Origin: JAZREA01 sp045660545
Lineage (GTDB): Bacteria; Bacillota; Clostridia; Monoglobales; Firm-18
DNA length: 64,000 nt
Direction of reading: 5' to 3'
NCBI GenBank assembly: GCA_045660545.1
Contig: JAZREA010000012.1
Span: 1-64,000 of the forward strand
The notes under the pieces were generated by a model. That model did not search any database and was not told the DNA's origin. It saw nothing but the letters and a program-made list of their open reading frames with translations. The position numbers and the translations under genes are program-made. Positions within the stretch are counted from its first letter, which is position 1, and each line of letters begins with the position of its first letter. Shown one piece after another: positions 1-9,316 of the stretch.

Positions 1-72
1 CACCAGAGACAGCTTACAACAGCTATCAAAAGAGCAAGAATTATTGCTTTGTTGCCTTTTACAACAGACTGA
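1..72 (+). CDS. rpsR: Ribosomal protein S18, C-terminal end (partial)
   Basis: The window opens inside this gene. The 23 visible residues end in a TTD tail after TAIKRARIIALLPF, the conserved C-terminus of S18, a small-subunit protein that binds S6 and 16S rRNA. The start lies outside the window. In Firmicutes it usually follows rpsF and ssb, which would lie to the left. A strong terminator follows about 40 bases downstream. Confidence 0.93.
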   Translation, partial: HQRQLTTAIKRARIIALLPFTTD

Positions 73-108
73 TAAATATACAAAAACGAATTTTATACAA
101 CAACAATA

Positions 109-139
109 AACGCGGTAACTTATGTTACCGCGTTTTTTT
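109..139 (+). terminator. Rho-independent terminator after rpsR
   Basis: An 11-bp perfect stem (AACGCGGTAAC with GTTACCGCGTT), a 4-base loop and a run of seven T follow the rpsR stop. The A-rich left flank means it may also stop aroA transcription arriving from the opposite strand. Confidence 0.9.
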
Positions 140-181
140 AGGCTTTTAAGGCTTTTAAGGCTGTACGGAAAATAGCGCCTT

Positions 182-1465
182 TTATTCTTGCTTCATATTC
201 CATTCTTCTGTTATTCCGCCAAGTGTGTTAAAGTGCTCCCAAAACTGAGGATACGATTTGTTGATGCACTCGCTGTCTTCTATGCAGACTATGTTGTCGC
301 AACAGGTAGAGGCGATTGCAAGAGCCATAGCTATACGGTGGTCGCCCTCGGTGTTTGATGTGCCGCCCGTGATGGCGTCCGCACCCTCGATAACAAGGCT
401 GTTTTGTTGCTCGATTATCGTCGCCCCAAGCGAGTTTAGCTGCTCGGTTATTTGTGAAATACGGTCGTTGTCTTTTGGGATACCCGTTATGACTGTTTCG
501 CCCTGGGCAAAAGTCGCCATTACCGCAACCGCAGGCAAAAGGTCGGGGCAGGAGGAAATGTTGATTTCCGTACCTTTTAACAGAGTAGGAACAGCGGCTA
601 TGCTGCCGTTTTCGACCACGATTTTGCCGTTCATTTTTTCGATTATTTTTATAATTCGCTTGTCGTTTTGCTTTGTGTCCATGTTAAGACCGTTGCATAT
701 AACAAAGTTACCGAGAGCTCCTGCCGCGAGGTAAAAGGCGGCGTGAGAAAAGTCGCCCTCTGCAACGTAGTCAAAAGGCTTATACTGCTGAAAGCCGTGT
801 ATTCTGAACACAGAGTAGTTGAAGTTTAAAATCTTTATGCCGAACTTTTGTAAGATGTCGATTGTCATATCGATATATCCCTTTGACTTAAAGGGCGCGC
901 TGAGGCGTATTTCCGTGTCCGACGGCATAAGCGGCAAGGCGAACAAAAGCCCGCTTAAAAACTGGCTGTTGATGTTAGAGTCAAGCTCTATGATACCGCC
1001 GCTGAGCACACCTGATTTTATCGTTATCGGCAGCGATGTGTTGCTGCTTGCGACGTATTCGGCAGAGCATTTGTCGAAAAGCTCGGTATATGTAGAGAGC
1101 GAACGGTTTGCAAGGCGCTCTCTGCCCGTGAAGATAACGTCGGTTTTGTTAATAAAAGCAAGGGGGATTAAAAAGCGAAGAGTGCTTCCGCTGCCGCGAC
1201 AGTTGATTTTAATAGTATCTTCCTTGGTAAAGGTGTTGGTCCCGTCGATGATGTAGGTGCCGCCTTCAAGCACGGTAACCTCCGCACCCAGCGCCTTTAC
1301 GGCGTCAACGGTTGTACGGATGTCGTCCGAGTCGCTGATGTTGGTAAGCCTTGACTTGCCTTTTGCAAGGGCAGCACAAATAATCGCTCTGTGACAGAGC
1401 GACTTGGACGCCGGAATTTCAACCCTTCCGTTAAGCTTGGATGGTGTTATAGTAACGCTTTTCAT
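182..1465 (-). CDS. aroA: 3-phosphoshikimate 1-carboxyvinyltransferase (EPSP synthase)
   Basis: Cytoplasmic enzyme of the shikimate pathway: it joins phosphoenolpyruvate to shikimate-3-phosphate. The 427-residue protein has the family hallmarks: PASKSLCHRAII near the N-terminus (S3P binding), GSGSTLRFLIPLA around residue 90 (PEP site), and EGDHRIAMALAIA near the C-terminus. An in-frame upstream ATG exists, but the start at 1465 is preceded by GAGGTGAGGTT at ideal distance. It is transcribed alone, divergently from lepA, from a promoter at 1491-1519. The rest of the shikimate pathway is not in the window. Confidence 0.96.
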   Translation of the reverse strand: MKSVTITPSKLNGRVEIPASKSLCHRAIICAALAKGKSRLTNISDSDDIRTTVDAVKALGAEVTVLEGGTYIIDGTNTFTKEDTIKINCRGSGSTLRFLIPLAFINKTDVIFTGRERLANRSLSTYTELFDKCSAEYVASSNTSLPITIKSGVLSGGIIELDSNINSQFLSGLLFALPLMPSDTEIRLSAPFKSKGYIDMTIDILQKFGIKILNFNYSVFRIHGFQQYKPFDYVAEGDFSHAAFYLAAGALGNFVICNGLNMDTKQNDKRIIKIIEKMNGKIVVENGSIAAVPTLLKGTEINISSCPDLLPAVAVMATFAQGETVITGIPKDNDRISQITEQLNSLGATIIEQQNSLVIEGADAITGGTSNTEGDHRIAMALAIASTCCDNIVCIEDSECINKSYPQFWEHFNTLGGITEEWNMKQE

Positions 1466-1490
1466 AACCTCACCTCGAATAATTAAATAT

Positions 1491-1519
1491 AGTATATATA
1501 ATTTTAACATTTTAGTCAA
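1491..1519 (-). promoter_or_regulatory. Sigma-A promoter for aroA
   Basis: On the minus strand, TTGACT (1519-1514), a 17-base spacer and TATACT (1496-1491) lie about 25 bases upstream of the aroA start. The element sits back to back with the lepA promoter. Confidence 0.75.
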
Positions 1520-1527
1520 GAAAATAT

Positions 1528-1555
1528 TTGAATTTTGGAGTTTTTATGTTATACT
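1528..1555 (+). promoter_or_regulatory. Sigma-A promoter for lepA
   Basis: TTGAAT at 1528, a 16-base spacer and TATACT at 1550 stand upstream of lepA. A GGAGG ribosome binding site follows at 1577. Confidence 0.7.
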
Positions 1556-1587
1556 AATATCGAAGCAATTTTTGTTTGGAGGTAATT

Positions 1588-3393
1588 ATGGCGGTAAATC
1601 AGGAGAAAATACGTAATTTTTGCATAATTGCACATATAGACCATGGTAAAAGTACCCTCGCCGACAGGCTTTTAGAGCTGACGGGCGTTATAAGCGAGAG
1701 GGACATGGAGGACCAGATTCTCGACAACATGGACATAGAAAAAGAAAGAGGAATAACCATAAAGGCGCGTGCCGTAAGGGTTGGTTACACCGCCAAAGAC
1801 GGCCAGGAATATGTACTTAACCTTATAGACACTCCCGGGCATGTCGACTTTAACTACGAGGTATCGCGAAGCCTCGCGGCGTGCGAGGGGGCTATTTTGG
1901 TTGTCGACGCGGCCCAGGGTATCGAGGCGCAGACGCTTGCTAACACTTATCTTGCGATAGACCACGACCTTGAGATTGTTCCTGTTATAAACAAGATTGA
2001 CCTGCCAAGCGCAAGGCCAGACTATGTAAAGAACGAGATTGAGGACATAATTGGCATACCTGCCGACGAAGCGCCTCTTATTTCTGCGAAGCTGGGGCTT
2101 AACATCGAAGAGGTGTTAGAGCAGGTTGTCAGTAAAATACCGTCCCCTAAGGGCAACTACGACGAGCCTTTGCAGGCGCTGATTTTTGACTCTTATTATG
2201 ACTCTTACAAAGGGGTAATTGTATATTGCAGAATCTTTAACGGCTCTGTAAAAGCGGGGCAGAAGATAAGGATGATGTCCAGCGGCAAGGAGTTTGACGT
2301 GGTTGAGGTTGGGCACTTAAACCCAAGCAGTATGGTTGTGGCTGACGAGCTTAAAACGGGCGAGGTTGGCTACATCGCTGCGAGCATGAAGAGTGTTGCG
2401 GACACGCAGGTCGGCGACACTATCACAAACGCGAGCCGCCCTTGTGCGAGTCCTCTGCCGGGTTATAAGAAGGTAAACTCGATGGTGTATTGCGGTATAT
2501 ACCCTGCCGACGGCGCGAAGTATGACGATCTTAGAGAGGCGCTTGGAAGGTTGCAGCTTAACGACGCGTCGTTGTCCTTTGAGCCTGAGACTTCGGTGGC
2601 GCTCGGGTTTGGGTTTCGATGCGGATTTTTGGGCCTTTTGCACATGGAGATAATACAAGAGAGGCTTGAAAGAGAATTTAACCTCGACCTTGTAACAACC
2701 GCGCCGAGTGTTATCTACAAAGTTTATAAGACAAACGGAGATATGATTGAGGTGGCAAACCCGACAAATCTTCCTGCTATTCCGGAAATAAACTACATGG
2801 AAGAGCCGTTTGTAAGCGCAAATATTATGACCCCTACCGATTATGTGGGTAATATAATGGAGCTTTGTCAGGAAAGACGCGGAATATTTATAGACATGAA
2901 ATATATTGAAGAAACACGTGTTTCTTTGCACTACGAGCTTCCGCTGAACGAGATAATTTATGACTTTTTCGACGTGTTAAAGTCGCGTACAAAGGGCTAC
3001 GCTTCGTTTGACTATGAGATGTGCGACTATAAAAAGGCGCCTCTTGTTAAGCTTGATATGCTATTAAACGGCGAGATGGTTGACGCACTAAGCTTAATAG
3101 TTCATCAGGAGCGTGCCTACGACAGAGGCAGGAAGATTGCCGAAAAGTTAAAAGAAGCTATACCGCGTCAGCTGTTTGAAATTCCGATTCAGGCGGCTAT
3201 CGGCAACAAGATTATCGCACGAGAAACTGTAAAGGCGATGAGAAAAGACGTTCTCGCAAAGTGCTACGGCGGTGATATTACGCGTAAGAAAAAGCTTTTG
3301 GAAAAGCAAAAGGAAGGTAAAAAGCGTATGCGCCAGGTGGGCTCTGTCGAGGTGCCGCAAGAGGCGTTTATGTCAGTGTTAAAGTTGGATTAG
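1588..3393 (+). CDS. lepA: Elongation factor 4 (LepA, ribosome back-translocase GTPase)
   Basis: Translational GTPase of 601 residues. The G1 motif AHIDHGKST is near residue 15, G3 is DTPGH, G4 is NKID, and the LepA-specific C-terminal domain (ending around VEVPQEAFMSVLKL) is complete. An in-frame TTG lies 12 bases upstream, but that codon overlaps the GGAGG ribosome binding site, so the ATG at 1588 is the start. It lies 11 bases ahead of hemW, the usual lepA-hemW pairing. Confidence 0.97.
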   Translation: MAVNQEKIRNFCIIAHIDHGKSTLADRLLELTGVISERDMEDQILDNMDIEKERGITIKARAVRVGYTAKDGQEYVLNLIDTPGHVDFNYEVSRSLAACEGAILVVDAAQGIEAQTLANTYLAIDHDLEIVPVINKIDLPSARPDYVKNEIEDIIGIPADEAPLISAKLGLNIEEVLEQVVSKIPSPKGNYDEPLQALIFDSYYDSYKGVIVYCRIFNGSVKAGQKIRMMSSGKEFDVVEVGHLNPSSMVVADELKTGEVGYIAASMKSVADTQVGDTITNASRPCASPLPGYKKVNSMVYCGIYPADGAKYDDLREALGRLQLNDASLSFEPETSVALGFGFRCGFLGLLHMEIIQERLEREFNLDLVTTAPSVIYKVYKTNGDMIEVANPTNLPAIPEINYMEEPFVSANIMTPTDYVGNIMELCQERRGIFIDMKYIEETRVSLHYELPLNEIIYDFFDVLKSRTKGYASFDYEMCDYKKAPLVKLDMLLNGEMVDALSLIVHQERAYDRGRKIAEKLKEAIPRQLFEIPIQAAIGNKIIARETVKAMRKDVLAKCYGGDITRKKKLLEKQKEGKKRMRQVGSVEVPQEAFMSVLKLD

Positions 3394-3404
3394 GGGCTGG
3401 TTTT

Positions 3405-4490
3405 ATGTCTTTTGGCGTTTATGTACACATACCTTTTTGCAAAAGCAAGTGTAAATATTGCGACTTTAATTCCTCGGACAAAAACTTTGGCATGGAAAAT
3501 GCGTATGTGGACACAATTACAGAAGAAATTGAAAGTTCTCCTTTTTGCGGTGAGGCTGACACGGTGTTTTTTGGCGGTGGGACCCCTACCGCTATGAGAC
3601 TTGAAAACCTTTTAAAGATTATAGACGCTGTTAACAAAAAGTACCCTGACGAAAAGGCAGAGTTTACGGTGGAGTGCAACCCTGCGACGATTGACTACGA
3701 CGGCTTTTTGGCGTTGCGCAGCATGGGGGTTAACAGGATTAGCCTGGGGCTTCAGTCCGCAAACGACGATGAACTGACGTTTTTAGGCAGGATTCACACT
3801 TTTGCCGACTTTGTAAAGACATACTCTGATGCAAGGCGGGCGGGCTTTCGTAATATTAACGTCGACCTTATGTTTTCGCTTCACAAGCAGACTATGGAAA
3901 AGTGGCTTTATACCTTAAAAAAGGTTATTGAGCTTTCGCCAGAGCATATTTCGTGCTATTCACTGATTGTCGAGGAGGGCACGCCTTTTTACGATTTGAA
4001 GCTTGATTTGCCCGACGAGGAAACGGACAGGGATATGTATTACACGGCGGTAGATTTGCTTAAAAAGCACGGGTATTTGCAATACGAAATATCCAACTTC
4101 GCAAAGCCCGGCTATGAATGTAAGCACAACATCAAGTACTGGCGAAGGGATAATTACGTCGGCTTCGGGTGTGGTGCAAGCGGGCTTTATGACGGGGTAA
4201 GGAGTACGAATTCCTTTGATATACGTGAGTATATAGATGAAAACAACCCGGAAGTTGTCCGTCTTAGTAAGGAAGAGGAAAAAAGCGAGCATATCTTTTT
4301 AGGCCTTCGGATGACGGACGGATTTGACGTAGCAGAGTTTAACAAAATGTATGATACAGACTTTGCCGTTGAGTACGAAGATATAATCAAAAAGTACGGG
4401 GATATGGGGCTTTTGGAATGTGGCGACAGAGTAAGATTGACTCTTAACGGGCTTAGCCTGTCGAACTCGGTAATGTGTGAATTTGTGTAA
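3405..4490 (+). CDS. hemW: Radical SAM protein HemW (heme chaperone, CPO-III-like)
   Basis: A 361-residue radical SAM protein. The N-terminus YVHIPFCKSKCKYCDF carries the CxxxCxxC cluster motif plus the HemW-type CxF continuation. GGGTPT (SAM binding) follows near residue 58. Members of this clade are mostly heme-trafficking proteins rather than true oxygen-independent coproporphyrinogen oxidases. It follows lepA closely and is the last gene of that operon, ending in a strong terminator just before the hrcA promoter. Confidence 0.93.
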   Translation: MSFGVYVHIPFCKSKCKYCDFNSSDKNFGMENAYVDTITEEIESSPFCGEADTVFFGGGTPTAMRLENLLKIIDAVNKKYPDEKAEFTVECNPATIDYDGFLALRSMGVNRISLGLQSANDDELTFLGRIHTFADFVKTYSDARRAGFRNINVDLMFSLHKQTMEKWLYTLKKVIELSPEHISCYSLIVEEGTPFYDLKLDLPDEETDRDMYYTAVDLLKKHGYLQYEISNFAKPGYECKHNIKYWRRDNYVGFGCGASGLYDGVRSTNSFDIREYIDENNPEVVRLSKEEEKSEHIFLGLRMTDGFDVAEFNKMYDTDFAVEYEDIIKKYGDMGLLECGDRVRLTLNGLSLSNSVMCEFV

Positions 4491-4503
4491 AGATTGTTAC
4501 ACA

Positions 4504-4538
4504 CGGCGACGCATCTTTTAAAGATGTGTCGCCTTTTT
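4504..4538 (+). terminator. Terminator after hemW
   Basis: A 12-bp stem (GGCGACGCATCT with AGATGTGTCGCC, one G-T pair) is followed by five T. It separates the lepA-hemW operon from the heat-shock operon. Confidence 0.88.
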
Positions 4539-4580
4539 GTATTTAATTGGTTTTAAATGTTAATAATTTGTTAAAAGGTA

Positions 4581-4609
4581 TTGACAAAAAAACAATATGG
4601 GTGTATCTT
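4581..4609 (+). promoter_or_regulatory. Sigma-A promoter of the hrcA-dnaK operon
   Basis: TTGACA at 4581, a 17-base spacer and TATCTT at 4604 lie directly upstream of the CIRCE operator, so HrcA bound at CIRCE would block early transcription. Confidence 0.85.
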
Positions 4610-4620
4610 ATATTTAGTAA

Positions 4621-4647
4621 TTAGCACTCGTCTTTGTAGAGTGCTAA
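4621..4647 (+). promoter_or_regulatory. CIRCE operator (HrcA binding site)
   Basis: TTAGCACTC, nine bases, then GAGTGCTAA is an exact match to the CIRCE consensus. HrcA, encoded 20 bases downstream, represses through this site and is released on heat shock when GroE or misfolded protein titrates it. Confidence 0.98.
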
Positions 4648-4666
4648 CAAAAAGAGAGGTGAGGTT

Positions 4667-5713
4667 GTGGAACTAAGCGAAAGAAAAAAGCAAATATTGG
4701 GCGCGGTTATCGAAAGCTACATCGAAACTGCGGAACCTGTTGGCTCGAGAACAATAGCAAAACTCGGCAGGCTTAACATTAGTCCTGCAACTATCAGAAA
4801 CGAGATGGCGGACTTAGAAGAGATGGGTCTTTTAATTCAGCCTCACGCCTCGGCGGGACGTGTGCCTTCAAGCCTTGGATACAGGGTTTACGTCGACAGG
4901 CTGATGAAACACTACGAGCTTTCGACAGGCGAGCTCGATAAGATGCGATCATTAATGGAGCTTAAAATCAACAGCATAGACGGAATGGTTCAGGAAATTG
5001 CTAATATATATATTAAGCTGACCAACTATACTGTAATAGGCTTTTCGCCTGGCACTAACAATGGATATATCAAGAATTTCCATATGGTGCCGGTTGACGA
5101 AAAAAACGCTTTGTTAATTGTCGTTACCGATAAAAACGTGGTTAAGAACAAGAAAATCAGCTTTGAAAGCGAGATTGACGCCAAAGAGGCTCTTAGGATT
5201 TCAACTATCTTAAACGAAAAGCTCGTTGGGCTTACGGCTGACAAAATTAACATTTCCAAGATTACCGAGCTTGGAAACGGTATGCCGGGAAACAGTAATG
5301 TTCTTATGACAATACTTGACTTTGTCAATGAATGTATAGAGTCTTTGGATGGCTCGAAAGTATTTACAAAGGGTGTTACCAACCTGCTTAACTTCCCTGA
5401 GTACAGCAACGTACAAAAGGCGAAGGAGCTGCTTGAATTTTTGGACAACAAAAACAACATCAGAAAAGCAGTTGCATTTGGTGAAAATAAAAAGGTTAAA
5501 ATTATTATTGGCGACGAAAACGACGTTGTTGAGCTTCAGGACTGTTCCATCGTGTTGTCTCCGTACAATGTGGGCAACAACCAATATGGAATCATAGGTC
5601 TTGTGGGTCCGACGAGAATGAACTATTCTAAGGCTGTTTCAAACCTTGAGTTTTTGACACAGCAGTTTGAGCACCTGTTGCCTGACGCAGAAGGAGGCGG
5701 ACATGACGAGTAA
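4667..5713 (+). CDS. hrcA: Heat-inducible transcription repressor HrcA
   Basis: DNA-binding repressor of class I heat-shock genes, 348 residues. The N-terminal winged helix (ERKKQILGAVIESYIETAEP, then SPATIRNEMADLEEMG) and the HASAGRVPSSLGYRVYVD segment are typical. The C-terminal inserted dimerization region is present. It starts with GTG at 4667 after GAGGTGAGG. It is autoregulated through the CIRCE element just upstream. The 3' end overlaps grpE by 11 bases, implying translational coupling. Confidence 0.97.
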   Translation: MELSERKKQILGAVIESYIETAEPVGSRTIAKLGRLNISPATIRNEMADLEEMGLLIQPHASAGRVPSSLGYRVYVDRLMKHYELSTGELDKMRSLMELKINSIDGMVQEIANIYIKLTNYTVIGFSPGTNNGYIKNFHMVPVDEKNALLIVVTDKNVVKNKKISFESEIDAKEALRISTILNEKLVGLTADKINISKITELGNGMPGNSNVLMTILDFVNECIESLDGSKVFTKGVTNLLNFPEYSNVQKAKELLEFLDNKNNIRKAVAFGENKKVKIIIGDENDVVELQDCSIVLSPYNVGNNQYGIIGLVGPTRMNYSKAVSNLEFLTQQFEHLLPDAEGGGHDE

Positions 5714-6245
5714 GGAAAAGGAAATAGATACAACCGAGACCAAAACGGAGCAGGTTGTTTCAGAAGATGCAGAGGTTGAAGAGACAATCGAAGTAAAAGA
5801 AGAGGCTTTGGAAGTTGACCCGTTGGAAGAGGCAAACGACAAGTACTTGCGTCTTGCTGCTGAGTATGACAACTTCAAAAGACGTACGCAAAAGGAAAAG
5901 GCACAGATTTACGTAGACGCGGCGGCCTCTGTTATAGAACAGATTTTGCCGTTTTTAGATAACTTAGACCGCGCGGCAGCTGTTGAGGTAAAAAGCGAAG
6001 ATGCCGTAAAGCTTAAAGAGGGAATAACGCTTGTTAAAAGGCAGTTTAACGACGCGCTTTGTGCTATGGGAGTCGAAGAGATTAAGGCGGTGGGCGAAAA
6101 GTTCGACCCGAACATCCACAACGCAGTAATGCACGTCGACGATGACAAAATCGAAGGCGAAGAAATTGTAGTAGAGGAATTTATAAAAGGATATAAGTAT
6201 AAAGATAAGGTTATAAGACATTCAACCGTTAAGGTTGCAAATTAG
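5703..6245 (+). CDS. grpE: Nucleotide exchange factor GrpE
   Basis: Co-chaperone that releases ADP from DnaK. The 180-residue protein has a disordered Glu/Lys-rich N-terminus, a long helix with YDNFKRRTQKEKAQIY, and the C-terminal beta domain with FDPNIHNAVMHV and GYKYKDKVIRHSTVKV. The ATG at 5703 follows AAGGAGGCGG and overlaps the hrcA stop region. It is the second gene of the CIRCE operon. Confidence 0.97.
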   Translation: MTSKEKEIDTTETKTEQVVSEDAEVEETIEVKEEALEVDPLEEANDKYLRLAAEYDNFKRRTQKEKAQIYVDAAASVIEQILPFLDNLDRAAAVEVKSEDAVKLKEGITLVKRQFNDALCAMGVEEIKAVGEKFDPNIHNAVMHVDDDKIEGEEIVVEEFIKGYKYKDKVIRHSTVKVAN

Positions 6246-6267
6246 TTAACAAGAAAGGGAGATATAT

Positions 6268-8088
6268 ATGGCTAAAATTATTGGTATTGACTTAGGTACA
6301 ACAAATTCATGCGTTGCTGTTATGGAGGGCGGAGAGCCTGTCGTAATTCCTAACGCAGAGGGTGCAAGAACAACTTCGTCTGTTGTGGCTTTTTCCAAGA
6401 CGGGCGAAAGATTGGTGGGACAAATTGCAAAGCGTCAGGCTGTTGCTAACCCTGAGGGAACTATCGCTTCGATCAAAAGAGATATGGGTACAGACCACCG
6501 TGTTGATGTAAACGGCAAAAAATACTCTCCACCGGAGATTTCTGCGATGATTTTGCAAAAGTTAAAGGCTGACGCGGAAGCGTATCTCGGCGAGACTGTA
6601 ACACAGGCTGTTATTACAGTTCCTGCTTACTTTAACGACTCACAGCGTCAGGCTACAAAGGACGCAGGTAAGATTGCAGGTCTTGAAGTTTTAAGAATTA
6701 TCAACGAGCCTACTGCTGCTGCTTTGGCTTACGGTCTTGACAAGGACAACGACGAGAAGATTATGGTTTATGACCTCGGCGGCGGTACATTCGACGTATC
6801 TATTTTGGAAATCGCCGACGGAGTGTTCGAAGTTCTGGCTACAAGCGGTAACAACCGTCTTGGCGGCGACGACTTTGACGAGAAGATTGTTAACTATCTT
6901 GCTGACGAATTTAAGAAAGAAAACGGCATAGATTTAAGAAACGACAAGATGTCGCTTCAGCGCTTGACAGAGGCTGCTGAAAAGGCGAAAATCGACCTTT
7001 CCGGCGTAACTTCTACAAACGTAAACCTGCCGTTTATTACAGCTGATGCTACAGGTCCTAAGCACCTTGACATCACAATTACAAGAGCGAAATTTGACGA
7101 AATAACAGCTGACCTCGTTGAAAAGACTATGGAGCCTGTTAAAAACGCGCTCAGAGATTCAGGCCTCTCGGCAAGCGATATCAGCAAGATTTTGCTTGTT
7201 GGTGGTTCTACAAGAATCCCGGCAGTTCAGGAGGCTGTTAAGAAGATTATAGACAAAGAGCCTACAAAGGGAATTAACCCTGACGAGTGTGTGGCTGTTG
7301 GTGCTGCAATTCAGGCCGGTGTACTTGGCGGAGACGTTAAGGGCGTATTGCTTTTGGACGTAACACCGCTTTCACTCGGTATTGAAACAGAGGGTGGTAT
7401 CTGCAACAAGATTATCGAGAGAAACACTACTATTCCTACAAAGAAGAGCAGAGTTTACTCCACAGCAACCGACAACCAGCCAAGCGTTACAATTAACGTT
7501 TTGCAGGGCGAAAGAGAGATGGCGGCTTATAACAAGTCTTTGGGACACTTCGAGCTTTCGGGTATTGCTCCCGCTCCAAGAGGCGTTCCGCAGATTGAGG
7601 TAACTTTTGACATCGACGCTAACGGTATCGTTAACGTTTCAGCTAAGGACCTTGGAACAGGTGCTTCTCAGAAAATTACCATAACTGCAAGCTCTAACCT
7701 TTCTGAAGAGGAAATTAACAAGGCAGTTGCTGACGCTGAAAAGTTCGCCGAGGAAGACAAAAAGGCCAAGGACAAGGTAGATACCAAGAACAAGGCAGAA
7801 TCTTTGGTTTACCAGAGCGAAAAGGCACTTGGCGAGATTGGCGACAAGATTTCTGCTGAGGAAAAGGCTACTATTCAGACAGAGATTGATATGGTAAAGG
7901 ACGCTCTTAAAACCGAGGATACTGAAAAGATTAAGGCTGCTACAGATTCGCTCGAAAAGAAGTTTGGCGAAATCGCAACCAAGATGTACCAGCAGGCTCA
8001 GCCACAGGGTGCGCCTGAGGCAGGTGCAGCTCAGCCTGACGACAACACAGTTGATGCAGAATACACTGTGGACGACGAAAATAAATAA
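6268..8088 (+). CDS. dnaK: Molecular chaperone DnaK (Hsp70)
   Basis: A full-length Hsp70 of 606 residues. Hallmarks are IGIDLGTTNSCVAV at the N-terminus, the DLGGGTFDVSILE phosphate-2 motif, LVGGSTRIPAVQ, and the DVTPLSLGIETEGG linker into the substrate-binding domain. It has the shorter Gram-positive form of the ATPase domain, with no proteobacterial insert near residue 80. The C-terminus is Gln/Pro/Ala-rich and ends DDENK rather than EEVD-like. An AAAGGGAGA ribosome binding site precedes it. Confidence 0.98.
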   Translation: MAKIIGIDLGTTNSCVAVMEGGEPVVIPNAEGARTTSSVVAFSKTGERLVGQIAKRQAVANPEGTIASIKRDMGTDHRVDVNGKKYSPPEISAMILQKLKADAEAYLGETVTQAVITVPAYFNDSQRQATKDAGKIAGLEVLRIINEPTAAALAYGLDKDNDEKIMVYDLGGGTFDVSILEIADGVFEVLATSGNNRLGGDDFDEKIVNYLADEFKKENGIDLRNDKMSLQRLTEAAEKAKIDLSGVTSTNVNLPFITADATGPKHLDITITRAKFDEITADLVEKTMEPVKNALRDSGLSASDISKILLVGGSTRIPAVQEAVKKIIDKEPTKGINPDECVAVGAAIQAGVLGGDVKGVLLLDVTPLSLGIETEGGICNKIIERNTTIPTKKSRVYSTATDNQPSVTINVLQGEREMAAYNKSLGHFELSGIAPAPRGVPQIEVTFDIDANGIVNVSAKDLGTGASQKITITASSNLSEEEINKAVADAEKFAEEDKKAKDKVDTKNKAESLVYQSEKALGEIGDKISAEEKATIQTEIDMVKDALKTEDTEKIKAATDSLEKKFGEIATKMYQQAQPQGAPEAGAAQPDDNTVDAEYTVDDENK

Positions 8089-8108
8089 AAACCAAAACAA
8101 AAAACAGC

Positions 8109-8140
8109 AAACAAGCCCTGCTATTAGGGGCTTGTTTTGC
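8109..8140 (+). terminator. Intergenic terminator or attenuator between dnaK and dnaJ
   Basis: A 10-bp stem (AAACAAGCCC with GGGCTTGTTT) with a nine-base loop and a short T run lies between dnaK and dnaJ. Since dnaJ has no obvious promoter of its own, partial termination would lower dnaJ relative to dnaK, or the hairpin may stabilise the upstream mRNA. Confidence 0.7.
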
Positions 8141-8166
8141 GTGTTTTATCGTAAGAGGTGAGGCAT

Positions 8167-9315
8167 ATGGCACAAAAAAGAGATTACTACGAGGTGCTTG
8201 GTATTTCCAAGGGCGCTTCGGATGACGAGATAAAAAAAGCATACAGAAAGCTCGCTAAAAAATATCATCCCGACTTAAATCCGGACGATAAAAAAGCAGA
8301 GGCAAACTTTAAAGAGGTAAACGAAGCGTACGCGGTGCTGAGCGACAGCGACAAGAGGGCTAAGTACGACCAGTTTGGTCACGCGGGAGTTGACGACAGC
8401 GGCGGCTTCGGCGGAGGCGGCTTTGGAGGATTTGGCGGCTTCGGCGGAATGGGTGTTGACCTGGGAGATATTTTCGGCTCGTTCTTTGGGGGCGGTGCTG
8501 CGGACGGCGGCGCAAGGAGAAGAGGTCCTCAAAGAGGAAGTGATATAGAACAAAGGGTGGAGCTTAGCTTTGAAGAGGCTGCAAAGGGCGTTGCGATTGA
8601 CCTTAACATAAGCAGGTACGAAAACTGCTCGGAATGTGGCGGCAGCGGAGCTAAAAAAGGAACCTCGCCTGAGACCTGTTCTGCATGCGGAGGACGAGGA
8701 ACTGTTAACGTTGTAAAGCGTACGCCGTTTGGTATGATGCAGACTTCTACAACCTGCTCTGCGTGCGGAGGACGAGGAAAGGTTATCAAAGAAAAGTGCA
8801 GCGAGTGCGGCGGCGCAGGACAAAGAAGAAAGACAAAGAAAATTAACGTTAAAATCCCGGCAGGCATTGACCACGGACAGACAATTACTTTGCGCGGAGA
8901 AGGAAACCGCGGCAAAGACGGAGGCCCAAGCGGAGATGTTTACGTTACCATACTTATAAAGCCGGACAAGATTTTTACAAGAAACGGCTACGATGTTTAT
9001 TGCACTATGCCTATAACGTTTATAGAGGCGACTCTTGGTGCGGAGATTGAGGTTGCAACTTTGCACGGCAAGGTGAAGCTGAAAATACCTGAGGGTACAC
9101 AAAACGGCACTTCTTTCAGGCTTCGCGGAGAGGGTATTGAACGCCTGCGTGGCGGCGGACGCGGAGACCAGATGGTAAAGGTGCTGGTTGAAGTTCCGCA
9201 AAAGCTAAATAGCGAGCAGAGGAAGAAACTCCGTGAGTTCGGAGACTCGCTTGGGATTGAAAACTTCCAGCAGAAGAAGACCTTTCTCGACAAACTTAAG
9301 GAGAAGTTAAAATAA
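8167..9315 (+). CDS. dnaJ: Molecular chaperone DnaJ (Hsp40, type I)
   Basis: DnaK co-chaperone of 382 residues with all type I domains: J domain with the HPD motif (KYHPDLNP, about residue 35), a Gly/Phe-rich linker at about 75-110, four CxxCxGxG-type zinc repeats (about 150-215), then the C-terminal substrate-binding and dimer domains. The ATG at 8167 follows GAGGTGAGG; an in-frame GTG nine bases upstream falls inside that ribosome binding site and is rejected. Confidence 0.97.
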   Translation: MAQKRDYYEVLGISKGASDDEIKKAYRKLAKKYHPDLNPDDKKAEANFKEVNEAYAVLSDSDKRAKYDQFGHAGVDDSGGFGGGGFGGFGGFGGMGVDLGDIFGSFFGGGAADGGARRRGPQRGSDIEQRVELSFEEAAKGVAIDLNISRYENCSECGGSGAKKGTSPETCSACGGRGTVNVVKRTPFGMMQTSTTCSACGGRGKVIKEKCSECGGAGQRRKTKKINVKIPAGIDHGQTITLRGEGNRGKDGGPSGDVYVTILIKPDKIFTRNGYDVYCTMPITFIEATLGAEIEVATLHGKVKLKIPEGTQNGTSFRLRGEGIERLRGGGRGDQMVKVLVEVPQKLNSEQRKKLREFGDSLGIENFQQKKTFLDKLKEKLK

Positions 9316-9316
9316 C

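Noticed and set aside
258..734. Open frame on the plus strand inside aroA
   Set aside because: It is a shadow of the aroA coding strand; the aroA motifs are unbroken and this frame has no ribosome binding site.
2317..2931. 204-codon open frame antisense to lepA
   Set aside because: It lies wholly within lepA in the opposite direction, has a Cys/His/Arg-rich composition typical of shadow frames, and no initiation signal.
8275..9201. Long open frame (308 codons) antisense to dnaJ
   Set aside because: It mirrors dnaJ, whose domains are complete; the antisense protein is Ser/Ala/Arg-rich without recognisable motifs or ribosome binding site.
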